DNA from: Holophagaceae bacterium
GTDB taxonomy: Bacteria; Acidobacteriota; Holophagae; Holophagales; Holophagaceae
Assembly: GCA_016722505.1 (NCBI GenBank)
Contig: JADKJH010000001.1
Coordinates: forward strand, 558,001 to 622,000
Reading direction: 5' to 3'
Length of the DNA: 64,000 bases
This document shows, one piece after another, positions 17,970 to 26,900 of this stretch. The translations under genes and the position numbers were made by a program. Position 1 is the stretch's first letter; every line of letters begins with the position of its first letter. The notes beneath the pieces were generated by a model. That model made no database searches and was not told the origin of the DNA. It saw nothing but the letters and a program-made list of their open reading frames with translations.

Positions 17970-20006
17970 CTACTTCAGTGCCTTCACAGCCAACTCCAGC
18001 ACGTCGATGGTGGCGACACCTTCATGCCCGGTCTCGCCCGTCGCGTTGCTCAGCATGACGTTGCAAAAGGGGCAGCCCACCGCAATAGTATTTGCCTTGG
18101 TCACGAGCGCCTGCTCGAAGCGCTCATGGTTGATTCGCTTGCCCAGGTGCTCCTCCAGCCAGAAGCGGCCGCCACCGGCCCCACAGCACATGGTGGCCAC
18201 GCCATGCTTCTCCATCTCGGTAAGCTTCACCCCGGGGATAGCATTGAGGATTGCCCGGGGTGCCTCAACCTGGCCGTTGATGCGGCTGAGGTAGCAGGGG
18301 TCGTGGTAGGTGAGATCCACGTTCACCGCCTGCTCCAGCTTGATCCGCTTATCGGAGATGAGCTTGGCCACCAGCTCGGTGCCATGCACCACCTCGAAGT
18401 TGCCGCCGAAGGCTGGGTACTCATTCTTCAGGGTGTTGAGGCAGTGCGGGCAGTTGGTGACGATTTTCTTCACACCGTGGCCCTTGAGAATCTCGATGTT
18501 AGCTTCGGTGGCTGACTGGAAGAGGTACTCATTGCCCAGGCGCCGGGCGGATTCGCAGTTGCAGGACTCCTCTATACCCAGGGTGGCGAAGGACACATCC
18601 GCGGCCTTCAATAATTTCACCAGGGACTTGGAGACCTTCTGGCCCGCAGCATCATAGGAACCGGCACAGCCCACCCAGAATAGGTACTCGGCATCGGGGT
18701 TCTTGGCGACCGTGGGCACCTCAAGTCCTTCGGCCCACTTGGCCCGATCGGCCTGGGCCATGTTCCAGGGGTTACCCTGGCGCTCCATGCCCTTGAAGGT
18801 GGTCTGGGCCTCGGTGGGGAAATCGCTCTCCTCCAGAGTGAGATAGCGGCGCATACCCACAATCTTGTCAACAAAGCTGATCTCTAGGGGGCAGGCCCAT
18901 TCGCAGTACCCGCAGGTGGTACATGCCCAGATCGTGTCCTGGCTGATCCAGCCGTTCAACTGCTCCTTGGTCCAAGGTGCATGTTCTTCGCTCAGCTTCC
19001 AGACGGAGCCCTCGGGCACAGGGCCGCCGATGAGCTTTCGGTCAGCGGGCACGGGCTTGTCCTGGCTCATCTGCTCCAAGGGGGTAGCCTTGAGATAGTC
19101 ACGGAGATCGTTACCGTAGTTCATGGGGCGGAGCGGCTTACCCGTAAGGGTGGTGGGGCAGTGCTCAAGACAACGCCCGCACTCCACGCACGTGAAGAAG
19201 TCCAGCATCTGCTTCCAGGTGAAGTCCTGGATCCGGTTGATGCCAAAGTGGTCGGCCTCCAGATCCATGGGCTTGAGATTCTTCTGGGGCTCCAATTCGC
19301 GGAAGTAAATATTGAAGAGCGACGTGAACACATGGAAGTGCTTGGAATAGGGCAGGAAGTTGGCGAAGGCGTAGAGGATCGCCAGGTGCAGCCACCACAT
19401 GCTCTTGTAGAGGACCAGATGGCGCATCGGGCTCAGGTCACTCAGCCATCCGGCCACGACCGAGCCTGCGGGAGACCAGGCTGCCCAAGCCGGATGGTTT
19501 ATGGAAACGTAGGCACCATCCGCCAGCAGGTCGGTGATCATGAGGCTGCCAATGAGGCCGAGGGTCACCCAGGCGTCCCAAGAGTTCTTCAGACGCCAAG
19601 GCTTTGCCACCAACCGCCGAAAGGTGGCAAGGCCGACGCCCACGAGCACCAGCACCTCGAACACGTCCTTGGTGGTCTGGTAGCCATAGCCGAAGGCTCC
19701 CAAGGTCTCGGTCAGATGGAAGGCGGGGAAAAGACCCTCCACGACGAGGCCTAGCGAACGTAGCGAAAGAACGCAGAACCCCCAGAAGATGAGGATGTGG
19801 TAGAAGCCTGCGTACTTGTCGCGGACCATATGCTTTTGGGCTAAGGCAAGGGTGAAGACCCCCTCTAGGCGCTTCCAGGGCCGGTTGAAGCGGTTGTCGG
19901 GAAGGCCCGCCTTGAGTGATGACAGGCGCCTCCGCATGGTCCATAGGAAGAGCCCGGCCATGGCCAAAGCGAACAGCCAGAATAGTGATATTTCCAGAGT
20001 CTTCAT
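17970..20006 (-). CDS. Membrane-bound FeS oxidoreductase (FadF/HdrD-like, ETF:quinone type)
   Basis: A 678-aa fusion. Residues 1 to about 260 form a NarI-like membrane cytochrome b domain. A [4Fe-4S] dicluster follows with CVECGRCLEHCP near residue 290 and CTTCGYCEWACP near residue 385. Two CCG-type domains come last: VGCAGSYD with EESCNCESARRLGNE, and YHDPCYLSR with MCCGAGGGRFW. Proteins of this layout (FadF, EMO) are known or predicted to pass electrons from electron-transferring flavoprotein or other cytosolic donors to menaquinone. Etf genes are not in this window. In the first CCG domain the motif reads CNC, not the usual CTG, which may alter its cluster. Confidence 0.85.
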   Translation of the reverse strand: MKTLEISLFWLFALAMAGLFLWTMRRRLSSLKAGLPDNRFNRPWKRLEGVFTLALAQKHMVRDKYAGFYHILIFWGFCVLSLRSLGLVVEGLFPAFHLTETLGAFGYGYQTTKDVFEVLVLVGVGLATFRRLVAKPWRLKNSWDAWVTLGLIGSLMITDLLADGAYVSINHPAWAAWSPAGSVVAGWLSDLSPMRHLVLYKSMWWLHLAILYAFANFLPYSKHFHVFTSLFNIYFRELEPQKNLKPMDLEADHFGINRIQDFTWKQMLDFFTCVECGRCLEHCPTTLTGKPLRPMNYGNDLRDYLKATPLEQMSQDKPVPADRKLIGGPVPEGSVWKLSEEHAPWTKEQLNGWISQDTIWACTTCGYCEWACPLEISFVDKIVGMRRYLTLEESDFPTEAQTTFKGMERQGNPWNMAQADRAKWAEGLEVPTVAKNPDAEYLFWVGCAGSYDAAGQKVSKSLVKLLKAADVSFATLGIEESCNCESARRLGNEYLFQSATEANIEILKGHGVKKIVTNCPHCLNTLKNEYPAFGGNFEVVHGTELVAKLISDKRIKLEQAVNVDLTYHDPCYLSRINGQVEAPRAILNAIPGVKLTEMEKHGVATMCCGAGGGRFWLEEHLGKRINHERFEQALVTKANTIAVGCPFCNVMLSNATGETGHEGVATIDVLELAVKALK

Positions 20007-20347
20007 GGGGTGCTCTTCCAGAATGCTTCAATGAAGCCCGGGAGGTGGTATGGGGCCGATCCTTCCATGGTTCGCTCACCTGCTTTCCAGGTGTGGGGTG
20101 CTCCAACGGACAGTGTAGCCGTGGCCATGACAAACTGAAGTTCCGGCCCGGAAGTTCACCGACAAACCCCAGGCGGCTCTTCCTTCTCCTTTTTAAGGAG
20201 TGCGTAAAGCGCTTCCGTCACCACCGTGAAGATCTCCTTCGGAGCCTTCTCAAGCTGCCAGGATTTCACCGACTATGCTCTCCAGGTTTTTGCCAAATAT
20301 TTCTTCGATGTTAGGTACGCCATCCTTTTGCTTGGGAGATTTTGGAG
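20007..20347. other. Divergent intergenic region between the FeS oxidoreductase gene and trpS
   Basis: About 340 bases with no credible gene. It must hold the promoters of both divergent genes. A short inverted repeat CACCTG-n5-CAGGTG occurs near 20079-20095. A possible -35 (TTGCCA near 20290) lies upstream of trpS, but no firm -10 can be assigned. Confidence 0.45.
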
Positions 20348-21364
20348 ATGCCTGAACCACGGAAAAATCGTGTTTTCTCTGGGGTGCAGCCCACTGGCAA
20401 GCTGCATATCGGAAATTACCTTGGCGCCATCAGTCAGTGGGCCGAGAACCAGGACGATTTCGAAAATCTCTTCTGCGTGGTTGATCTGCACGCCATCACC
20501 ATTCCAGCAGCCATCAGCCCCAAGGCGTTCCACGCCAAGACCCTGGAGGTGACGGCGCTTTACCTGGCCTGTGGCATCGATCCTGCCAAGTCCACAATCT
20601 TCCTGCAGTCACATGTGCCCGAGCATTCCGAACTGGCCTGGCTGCTGAACTGCGTGACGCCACTGGGCTGGCTATACCGCATGACCCAATTCAAGGCAAA
20701 GGCTGGCACCAACCAAATGGTGGGCACAGGCCTGCTCGACTATCCAGTGCTGATGGCAGCCGACATCCTGCTTTACGACGCCCACTACGTGCCGGTGGGT
20801 GAGGACCAGAAGCAGCACATCGAATTCACCCGAGATCTGGCCCAACGCTGCAACGCCATGTTCAACACACGCTTCATTATTCCTGAGGCGCAGATCCGCT
20901 CCAGTGGCGCCCGCATCATGGGCCTGGACGACCCCAATGCGAAGATGAGCAAGAGCATCGGAGAACAGAAAAGGGGTCATTCCATCGGCCTTCTGGATGC
21001 TCCCTCGGCTATCAAGAAGGCGATCATGAGCGCCACCACCGACGGCGGTAATGAGGCCCGGTTCGGTCACGCCGGTGTAGGCGTCAGAAACCTCCTGGAA
21101 CTTTATGCGGTGCTCTCAAAAAGGCCCCACGACGAGATCGAGGCAGAATTTCATGGCCACGGCTACGGCAAACTCAAGAAGTCGCTTGTGGAATTGGTGG
21201 TGGAGACGCTACGCCCGATCCAAGAACGGCATGTGGACCTGATGAAGAATCAGGACCACATCAGGGCCATGCTAGACACTGGTGCCCGACGGGCGCGGAC
21301 CATCGCTGCAGTGACGGTCACGCGGGTACGCGACGCCATGGGGTTCGTGCGTTCCAATATCTGA
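20348..21364 (+). CDS. trpS: Tryptophanyl-tRNA synthetase
   Basis: Class I aminoacyl-tRNA synthetase charging tRNA-Trp, 338 aa from ATG 20348. The signature motifs are SGVQPTGKLHIGNYLGA (HIGH-type site) and KMSKSIGEQ (KMSKS loop). DYPVLMAADILLYDAHYVPVGEDQKQH is the tryptophan/ATP pocket segment. A TTG two codons upstream (20342) is an alternative start. It is monocistronic or loosely followed by the small membrane protein 53 nt downstream. Confidence 0.96.
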   Translation: MPEPRKNRVFSGVQPTGKLHIGNYLGAISQWAENQDDFENLFCVVDLHAITIPAAISPKAFHAKTLEVTALYLACGIDPAKSTIFLQSHVPEHSELAWLLNCVTPLGWLYRMTQFKAKAGTNQMVGTGLLDYPVLMAADILLYDAHYVPVGEDQKQHIEFTRDLAQRCNAMFNTRFIIPEAQIRSSGARIMGLDDPNAKMSKSIGEQKRGHSIGLLDAPSAIKKAIMSATTDGGNEARFGHAGVGVRNLLELYAVLSKRPHDEIEAEFHGHGYGKLKKSLVELVVETLRPIQERHVDLMKNQDHIRAMLDTGARRARTIAAVTVTRVRDAMGFVRSNI

Positions 21365-21417
21365 ATGCAGGTAGCTACGTCATTGTCGAAGGCTGCCCAC
21401 TCACCACGGAGGAAGTC

Positions 21418-21813
21418 ATGAAGAAGCGGGGATTCTGGATATGGGGACTTTCTCTGGTCGCCGTCGGGTTCGGCGTGCTGACGCTCATGGAAGGCGGCAT
21501 GACCTTGAGTGGCAACGACGCAGCAGTCAAGGCGGCTGGGAACTATGTGCCGTTCGTGCTCTGGTTCAATTTTCTGGCGGGTTTCGCCTATGTTATCGCT
21601 GGTGCTGGGCTGTGGATGCAGCAGCGCTGGGCCGCGTGGCTGGCCATCGCCATCGCTGCCGCAACCTCGATCACGTTCGTGGCCTTCGGTGTGCACGTGT
21701 ATTCCGGGGGTGCCTACGAGCAGCGCACGGTGATTGCCATGAGCCTACGGACACTGGTGTGGGTGGTGATCGCAACCATTGCCTGGTGCCGGTTGTTGCA
21801 ACGTAGTGCGTGA
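21418..21813 (+). CDS. Small four-helix membrane protein, function unknown
   Basis: A 131-aa protein with GGAGG before the ATG and four predicted membrane segments of roughly 18-22 residues. The N-terminus KKRGFWIWG is basic. No catalytic motif is visible. The pattern of a short loop after helix 1 and paired helices resembles DoxX-like or similar small integral proteins, but I cannot assign a family. Confidence 0.6.
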   Translation: MKKRGFWIWGLSLVAVGFGVLTLMEGGMTLSGNDAAVKAAGNYVPFVLWFNFLAGFAYVIAGAGLWMQQRWAAWLAIAIAAATSITFVAFGVHVYSGGAYEQRTVIAMSLRTLVWVVIATIAWCRLLQRSA

Positions 21814-21892
21814 TGCCATGGAAGTCCCATTCTTCGGCACCGCCCAAAAGGTAGCGGTGTCGTAGGGGATTCATTGAGTCGGGTGAACTAAC

Positions 21893-22585
21893 TCAGGCTG
21901 TCTGTTCCGCGCGGCTGAGAACTCCGTCTTCCATCTCGTAGACGGTGTCGAAGATATCCAGTGTCCGGTGATCGTGGGTGACCACGACAACAGCGGTGCC
22001 CTGTTCCCGCGCTACTTTGCGAAAGAGCTCCATCACCGCCCGACCCCGTGTGCTATCCAGGGCTGCTGTCGGTTCGTCCGCCAGGATGAGGGGCGGCGCG
22101 GGCGCCAGGGCCCGGGCGATGGCCACGCGTTGCTGTTCTCCGCCCGAGAGCTCTTCAGGGAAATGCTGGCTCCGGTTCCCGACGCCAAGGTACTCAAGCA
22201 GCTCCTGGGATCGAGTATAGGTCTCCGCTCCCAATTGGTCGTTGAGGGCCAGGATCAAGCGGACGTTTTCATGGGCCGAAAGGAAGGGGATCAGGTTTGA
22301 TTTCTGAAACACAAAACCGATGCGGGAGCGCCGCAGGGCCGCCAAATCACCGAAGGCTTTTCCATCTTCCAGCACCCGTTCGCCCATAAGGTCGATCGTG
22401 CCTTTCTCCGGCGGATTGAGCAGGCCCAGGCCGGTAAGCAAAGTGGATTTTCCGGAGCCACTGGGGCCCAGCAGGGCCACCACCTCGCCGGCATGGGCGA
22501 CCATTGAAACGCCCAGAAGGGCTTTCACTTCTGTGGCTCCATGGCCGTAGGTCTTGTATAGGTTCTCGGCGCGCACGGCTTCCAT
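21893..22585 (-). CDS. ABC exporter ATP-binding protein (LolD/MacB/DevA type)
   Basis: A 230-aa ATPase with Walker A GPSGSGKSTLL (residues 39-49), Q-loop QKSNLIPFLSAHENV, signature LSGGEQQRVAIARALA, Walker B LILADEPTAALDS and switch His VVVTHDHRT. The sequence places it in the LolD/MacB/DevA group that drives mechanotransmission-type permeases. It is last in the tetR-hlyD-permease-ATPase operon, 3 nt after the permease stop. It supplies energy to the adaptor/permease pair encoded just upstream. Confidence 0.94.
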   Translation of the reverse strand: MEAVRAENLYKTYGHGATEVKALLGVSMVAHAGEVVALLGPSGSGKSTLLTGLGLLNPPEKGTIDLMGERVLEDGKAFGDLAALRRSRIGFVFQKSNLIPFLSAHENVRLILALNDQLGAETYTRSQELLEYLGVGNRSQHFPEELSGGEQQRVAIARALAPAPPLILADEPTAALDSTRGRAVMELFRKVAREQGTAVVVVTHDHRTLDIFDTVYEMEDGVLSRAEQTA

Positions 22586-22588
22586 GCT

Positions 22589-23797
22589 TCACCCCGCCAG
22601 AATGAGAGTGGGCGGGATCCGCAGGGCCCGCACGATGCCCGCCACGCTGGCCAACGTCACCAGGAGCAAGACCAGAAGGCCGACGCCGAGGTACTCGGCG
22701 GTGCCGAGCATCACCCGTCGTGGGAAGAGGGGAAACAGGAACTTGGCGAGGAGGATGGCGAAGCTGTAGCCCAGGGCGCCGAGGAGGAGGCCTTGGTTCA
22801 GCACCAGCTTCACGACGACGGAACTCCGGGCGCCCAGGAGTTTCAGGAGGGCGATATCGTGGGTCTTCGCTACGGTCATGTTGTAAAGGATCAGGGTAAC
22901 GACGATGCCCGAGACGATGGACAGCAGGGCCCGGAAGAGGCCGATCTGCTTCCGGGATTTCTCGACTACGCCCTTGAGCAGGAGATCACGCTGTTCCTGC
23001 GCGGTGTAGGCCGTCACATCGGGCCATGCCTCCAGGCCACGCAGGACTTCATCAATGGATGCTCCAGGGCGCAGACTCACCAGGATCGCATTCGCGGGAG
23101 CCGGTGCCAGGGTGGGTGGGATGAAGCGTTCGTCCCGGAGCCGGTCCTGATTCGAAACCGAATCCAGGTCGGTGCCGCCCAGACGGGCCAGGCGACCTTC
23201 CCGCTCCACCCGCCTTGCTTCAGGAGCCTGCCAGTTGAGAATCGCCCGCGCATCGAGTTCGGTGGCGAAGACGAGACCATCGCCGCCGGAGGACAACATG
23301 CCCTTGGTGAGTCCCACGACCTTGAACGATTCATCACCGAGTGAAAGGATCTGCCCCAAGACCAGGCCAAGGCTTCGATCCACCACGACCTCCCGATGAG
23401 GGTCCCTCAAGGCGCGCCCAGCCACCAGGGGCAGGGCTTGACCCTTGTCTTCGGGCCAACTCAGCCCCACCACCGTCATGCGCAGGCTGCGAGTTCCAAC
23501 GATCCGCTGAATGGTGGCTGTGCTGAAACTCCGAGCTGAAGCTATCCCTTTCTGCGCTCTCAGCCGATCCTCCAGGCCGGGGGGCACGGTGGATCGCTCT
23601 GCGAAGGGCCCGCGGGTATCCCGTTGAACAACCCAGATATCCGCGCCCATGTGGTCCACCAGCAAGGTGGCGTCTTCCACCAGGCCACGGTAGATGCCGC
23701 CCATGGCCAGGACGATGGCGAAGAGAAGGCCAAGGCCCAATGCCGTCGCTGCGAAGCTGACCTTTTGGCGGCGGAGATCCTTCATCGCGAGATTCAC
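22589..23797 (-). CDS. FtsX/MacB-like ABC permease (DevC type)
   Basis: A 402-aa permease with one N-terminal membrane helix (residues about 12-32), a large periplasmic domain of about 220 residues, and three C-terminal helices. This is the FtsX/MacB layout. The early periplasmic GADIWVVQRDT matches the DevC/LolC-like family. The start is GTG 23797, overlapping the TGA of the adaptor gene (GTGA); ATG four codons on is an alternative. With the ATPase and HlyD-like adaptor it forms a tripartite exporter; an outer-membrane TolC-type partner is not in the window. Confidence 0.9.
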   Translation of the reverse strand: MNLAMKDLRRQKVSFAATALGLGLLFAIVLAMGGIYRGLVEDATLLVDHMGADIWVVQRDTRGPFAERSTVPPGLEDRLRAQKGIASARSFSTATIQRIVGTRSLRMTVVGLSWPEDKGQALPLVAGRALRDPHREVVVDRSLGLVLGQILSLGDESFKVVGLTKGMLSSGGDGLVFATELDARAILNWQAPEARRVEREGRLARLGGTDLDSVSNQDRLRDERFIPPTLAPAPANAILVSLRPGASIDEVLRGLEAWPDVTAYTAQEQRDLLLKGVVEKSRKQIGLFRALLSIVSGIVVTLILYNMTVAKTHDIALLKLLGARSSVVVKLVLNQGLLLGALGYSFAILLAKFLFPLFPRRVMLGTAEYLGVGLLVLLLVTLASVAGIVRALRIPPTLILAG

Positions 23798-24960
23798 AAT
23801 TCACCCTTCACCTGGACGCGGCGAAGGGAAGGCAGGGCCTTCCCTTCTTCCAGGGATCTGAGCACCTGGTCTCCAGGTTGAAGGCCTGCTTGGATCTCCA
23901 CAAAATCACTCCCGGCGAAGCCCGGCTTCACGTCCACTTGGTGGATGCGACCGCCTTTCTTCACGGCGCAAGTGCTGTTTTTTCGGTCGAAGTATGCGTT
24001 GGGGACACGCAATGCATCCGTCTTCCCGGCAACACCGATACGGACATCCGCCCGCTGGCCCACCGCGAATCCCGCAGGCAATTGGAGCAATTCCACATCC
24101 ACAAGTAGCTCATGGGTCTGCCGATCGGCCTGACGCCCGATACGGTCCACCCGGCCAGGGAACACCTGCCCAGGGTGGGAACGCAGTTCCACTTGAGCGA
24201 GTTGTCCAACACGCAGAGCACCCAGCGAGGTCTCATCCACCCAGGCCCGGACCCAAAGTTTGCGGGTGCTCACGACTGTCAAGACTGGCGTTCCAGCGCC
24301 CACGATGTTGCCCGGTTCGCGGAGGCGACGTGTCAGTAGGCCGTCCACGGGGCTGAGTAGGCGGCCCTCCTCAAAAGCCAGCCGCTGGAGGGCTTCCGTT
24401 CCCTTAGCTTGAGACTCGCCACTTCGGGCTTGGGTGCCCGCCGCGCCCACGGCCTGAACCGTTGCATCGGTGATCTTCAATCGCTCCTGGGCAGCGTCCA
24501 AATCTGCGCGGCTCAGAATGCCCTCTGCCTGGAGGCGCTTCACTCGTTCAAAATCCGAGTGGGCGCGCTGCTGGGTGGCCCGAGCTTGTTCCATGTCCGC
24601 TTGGGCCTTTCCGATGCCAGCCTGCGCGGCACCCCGGGCAGCCTGGGCCACAGCCAACTGTTCTTGAAGATCGTTCGGATCCAGGCGTCCTAGCACCTGG
24701 CCCTTGCTGATGGGGCTTCCCTCGTCCAGCGGAAGCTCCAGGATGCGGCCCCCGACCTTGAAGGCGAGGGGCACTTCCTGCACGCTTTCGAGGGTGCCGG
24801 TACCACGAACGTCGAGAGAGACTGGGCCACGGTTAACGGTGGCGCCTAGCGCGTTTGTAGGCACGACGAACAGCACCCCTGCAACCAACAGGAGGACAGC
24901 GAGCGGCACCAGGGCCAAGCGACGGAACAGAGGCTTTTGGATGAATTCAGGCAGCTTCAT
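23794..24960 (-). CDS. HlyD/MacA/DevB-family periplasmic adaptor
   Basis: Membrane-fusion protein of 388 aa. The start is ATG 24960, one base after the tetR stop. A membrane anchor (LALVPLAVLLLVAGVLFVVP) is followed by a split biotinyl-lipoyl-like domain, a long alpha-hairpin rich in Ala/Gln (residues about 95-190, coiled coil) and beta-barrel segments (WVRAWVDETSLGALRVGQ). It bridges the inner-membrane ABC permease to an outer-membrane channel. A longer open frame extends upstream inside tetR but lacks an anchor-like start. Confidence 0.92.
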   Translation of the reverse strand: MKLPEFIQKPLFRRLALVPLAVLLLVAGVLFVVPTNALGATVNRGPVSLDVRGTGTLESVQEVPLAFKVGGRILELPLDEGSPISKGQVLGRLDPNDLQEQLAVAQAARGAAQAGIGKAQADMEQARATQQRAHSDFERVKRLQAEGILSRADLDAAQERLKITDATVQAVGAAGTQARSGESQAKGTEALQRLAFEEGRLLSPVDGLLTRRLREPGNIVGAGTPVLTVVSTRKLWVRAWVDETSLGALRVGQLAQVELRSHPGQVFPGRVDRIGRQADRQTHELLVDVELLQLPAGFAVGQRADVRIGVAGKTDALRVPNAYFDRKNSTCAVKKGGRIHQVDVKPGFAGSDFVEIQAGLQPGDQVLRSLEEGKALPSLRRVQVKGEL

Positions 24961-24961
24961 G

Positions 24962-25567
24962 TCAACGACTCCGCTCAGGGATCGGGGCCAGGAGGCAAGT
25001 GAGACTCCCGAAGACCTCGGTGGCCTTGGGCGCCTTGCCAAGCCCTGATGGAAGGGCACTCAAGAAAACGAGGTGCTGGAGGCTGCCAAGCACGATCGGC
25101 AGGAGAGCCTTGGGTGGCAGATCATTCCGGATCTCCCCGCTCTCCATTCCCTCTTTCAACGCCTGGAGCACGAAGGCCCGCGTGATTCTCACCAGGTCGA
25201 GCATTCGCTCCACCGCGGCAGGGGGAAGAGCCAGGGCAAATTGTTCGGAAAAGATGAAGCGCGCCACCCCGGCCCTCTTTCCCACTGTTTTGACTCGCGC
25301 AATGAAGAGGGCGCGAAGTCGCTCCAGAGGCGGCAGGGATACATCCGGATAGGTGTCGGCCACCATCTCCGCCACCCGCTGGGCAGCGGCCTCCAGAATC
25401 TCCTCGCGGGATGCGAAATGCCGAAAGGGCGCGCCGGAGCTGACCCCCAGCTCCTGGGTCAGAGTGGCCGTCGTCAGAGCGGCGATGCCCCGGTCTCCGA
25501 TGATCCTCAGAGCCGCATCGGCGATTTCGATCTGTTTGGGTGTCAGGGGCAGCTGGGCTTCGCGCAT
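24962..25567 (-). CDS. TetR-family regulator of the exporter operon
   Basis: A 201-aa repressor-like protein. The N-terminal DNA-binding domain includes IADAALRIIGDRGIAALTTATLTQELGVSSGAPFRHFASREEIL (residues 12-56, split here only in description); the rest is the helical ligand domain. It is the first gene of the exporter operon. The ATG lies only 6 nt beyond the -10 box, so the transcript is probably leaderless. The operator palindrome sits within its own promoter spacer, indicating autoregulation. It is a clear paralogue of the divergent regulator at 25807. Confidence 0.93.
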   Translation of the reverse strand: MREAQLPLTPKQIEIADAALRIIGDRGIAALTTATLTQELGVSSGAPFRHFASREEILEAAAQRVAEMVADTYPDVSLPPLERLRALFIARVKTVGKRAGVARFIFSEQFALALPPAAVERMLDLVRITRAFVLQALKEGMESGEIRNDLPPKALLPIVLGSLQHLVFLSALPSGLGKAPKATEVFGSLTCLLAPIPERSR

Positions 25568-25573
25568 GGTTTC

Positions 25574-25601
25574 ATTGTAAGTAAGTACTTACTCATGTCA
25601 A
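25574..25601 (-). promoter_or_regulatory. Exporter-operon promoter with TetR operator in the spacer
   Basis: On the minus strand: TTGACA (25601-25596), a 16-nt spacer, TACAAT (25579-25574). The perfect 14-nt palindrome AGTAAGTACTTACT at 25580-25593 fills the spacer and abuts the -10. A repressor bound there would occlude RNA polymerase. Confidence 0.85.
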
Positions 25602-25710
25602 GAGCCTGATCACCTGATAACAGATCCACATTTTGCAGGCCCCCAACTGGAGGTGATGAATCACGGGCAGCGCCAGAGCCCCAAGAGTTTCTAAAAATAT
25701 TTTGTTTCCC

Positions 25711-25738
25711 TTGACAGAAGTAAATGTTTACTTACAAT
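25711..25738 (+). promoter_or_regulatory. Promoter of the second tetR gene with a matching operator
   Basis: TTGACA (25711-25716), a 16-nt spacer, TACAAT (25733-25738). The inverted repeat AAGTAAA-TG-TTTACTT at 25718-25733 lies in the spacer. Its 14-nt core AGTAAATGTTTACT (25719-25732) differs from the other operator only in the centre. Geometry is identical to the divergent promoter. Confidence 0.85.
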
Positions 25739-25806
25739 AATCTTCAAGGACGAGATCCCGGCCCTTCGTCTTTAAAGACTCTGCCCAACATTTCTTGTGG
25801 ATCCGC

Positions 25807-26418
25807 ATGATTGCCTCGAATCGACAGACCACGGCCAAGCGCACTGAGATTGCGGATGCGGCACTCCGCATCATCGGAGAGCGTGGCATCACGGCACTGA
25901 CCATGGCTTCCCTTGCGACAGAATTGGGCCTGAGCCCAGGCGCTCCCTTCCGTCATTTCGCATCCCGGGATGAAATCCTGGAGGAAGTGGCCCACCGCGT
26001 AGTGGAATTGATCGGGGCGGCGTTTCCGGATCCAGCCTTGCCTCCCATCGAGCGGCTGTCCCAACTCTTTCTGGCCAGGACGGAAGTCCTGGGGCGCAAT
26101 ACCGGATGCGGCCGCCTTATTTTCTCGGACCAGTTTGCGAAGGCCTTGCCCGAAAAGGCCGCCACCACGATTAGAGGGCTGGTCCGCCAAACCCGCGCTT
26201 ACCTTCTAGCCATCCTCAAGGAGGCCTCGGAAGCAGGGGCGATCCGTACTGATGTTGCCCCTGAAGATCTCTTAGTTCCTGTCATAGGCACCCTCCAACA
26301 CTTGACCTTTCTGACCTCCCGGCCAGCGGAAGCACCACCCCAACGCAGGCCAGACCCCAAGCGGGCATTGGAGACTTTGTTGGTTCTCCTATCCCCTCCC
26401 GACAAGCCCCGTTGCTGA
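25807..26418 (+). CDS. TetR-family regulator, paralogue of the divergent exporter regulator
   Basis: A 203-aa TetR protein starting at ATG 25807, about 70 nt after its -10. The helix-turn-helix block ELGLSPGAPFRHFASRDEIL is nearly identical to that of the regulator at 24962-25567, and similarity continues through the C-terminal domain. The pair therefore looks like a local gene duplication. The very similar operators suggest cross-regulation of the exporter operon and of the genes downstream (cupin, DUF6448, ndh). A longer frame begins at TTG 25795 without a better ribosome-binding site. Confidence 0.93.
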   Translation: MIASNRQTTAKRTEIADAALRIIGERGITALTMASLATELGLSPGAPFRHFASRDEILEEVAHRVVELIGAAFPDPALPPIERLSQLFLARTEVLGRNTGCGRLIFSDQFAKALPEKAATTIRGLVRQTRAYLLAILKEASEAGAIRTDVAPEDLLVPVIGTLQHLTFLTSRPAEAPPQRRPDPKRALETLLVLLSPPDKPRC

Positions 26419-26433
26419 AACCGAACGGTTTCA
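26416..26433. repeat. Inverted repeat at the end of the second tetR gene
   Basis: TGAAACCG-AA-CGGTTTCA, perfect arms, beginning at the stop codon. No T-run follows, so it is more likely an operator or mRNA hairpin than a full intrinsic terminator. Confidence 0.5.
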
Positions 26434-26537
26434 AATGCTTCGATGAAGCCAGTCCTGCACCAGCTTCCCCATGGTTTGACCTGACAACTGCCCGTGTTGA
26501 ACCCCTTTAAAAATCACCATCCATCCTGGAGATCCCC

Positions 26538-26876
26538 ATGAATCCCATCACCAACCTGAGCGAGACGCTCCCCATGCCCGAAAACCAACGCGCTTCACTG
26601 CCCCTACTTGATCTGAAGAACGACACCAAGCTGGTGCTGGTGGCCCTCCCTGGCGGCGTGCAGATCCCAGCACATCAGGCCCCCTATCCGGCCTCGGTGC
26701 TTCTGTTGTCTGGCTCTATCGAGGTGATGCAGGGGGAGGCTTGGAAGCGGATTGGCCCCGGTGAGTTCGTGCCCATTGATGCGGAAGTGCTTCACTCCGT
26801 CAGAGCTTTTGATCCCTCCTACTTCCTTGTAACCCACCTTCGGGGCCTCGGCTCCAAGGCCAACCTGTCCCAATAA
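26538..26876 (+). CDS. Small cupin-domain protein
   Basis: A 112-aa single-domain cupin. The beta-barrel segments VQIPAHQAPYPASVLLLSGSIEVMQGE and GEFVPIDAEVLHSV are in the expected places. The metal-binding HxH of motif 1 is reduced to one His (IPAHQ), with a second His in motif 2 (VLHSV), so metal binding is uncertain. It follows the second tetR gene by 119 nt and precedes the DUF6448 gene by 24 nt, probably in one transcript. Confidence 0.82.
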   Translation: MNPITNLSETLPMPENQRASLPLLDLKNDTKLVLVALPGGVQIPAHQAPYPASVLLLSGSIEVMQGEAWKRIGPGEFVPIDAEVLHSVRAFDPSYFLVTHLRGLGSKANLSQ

Positions 26877-26900
26877 CCCCCTTCCTCCATAGGAGACACC

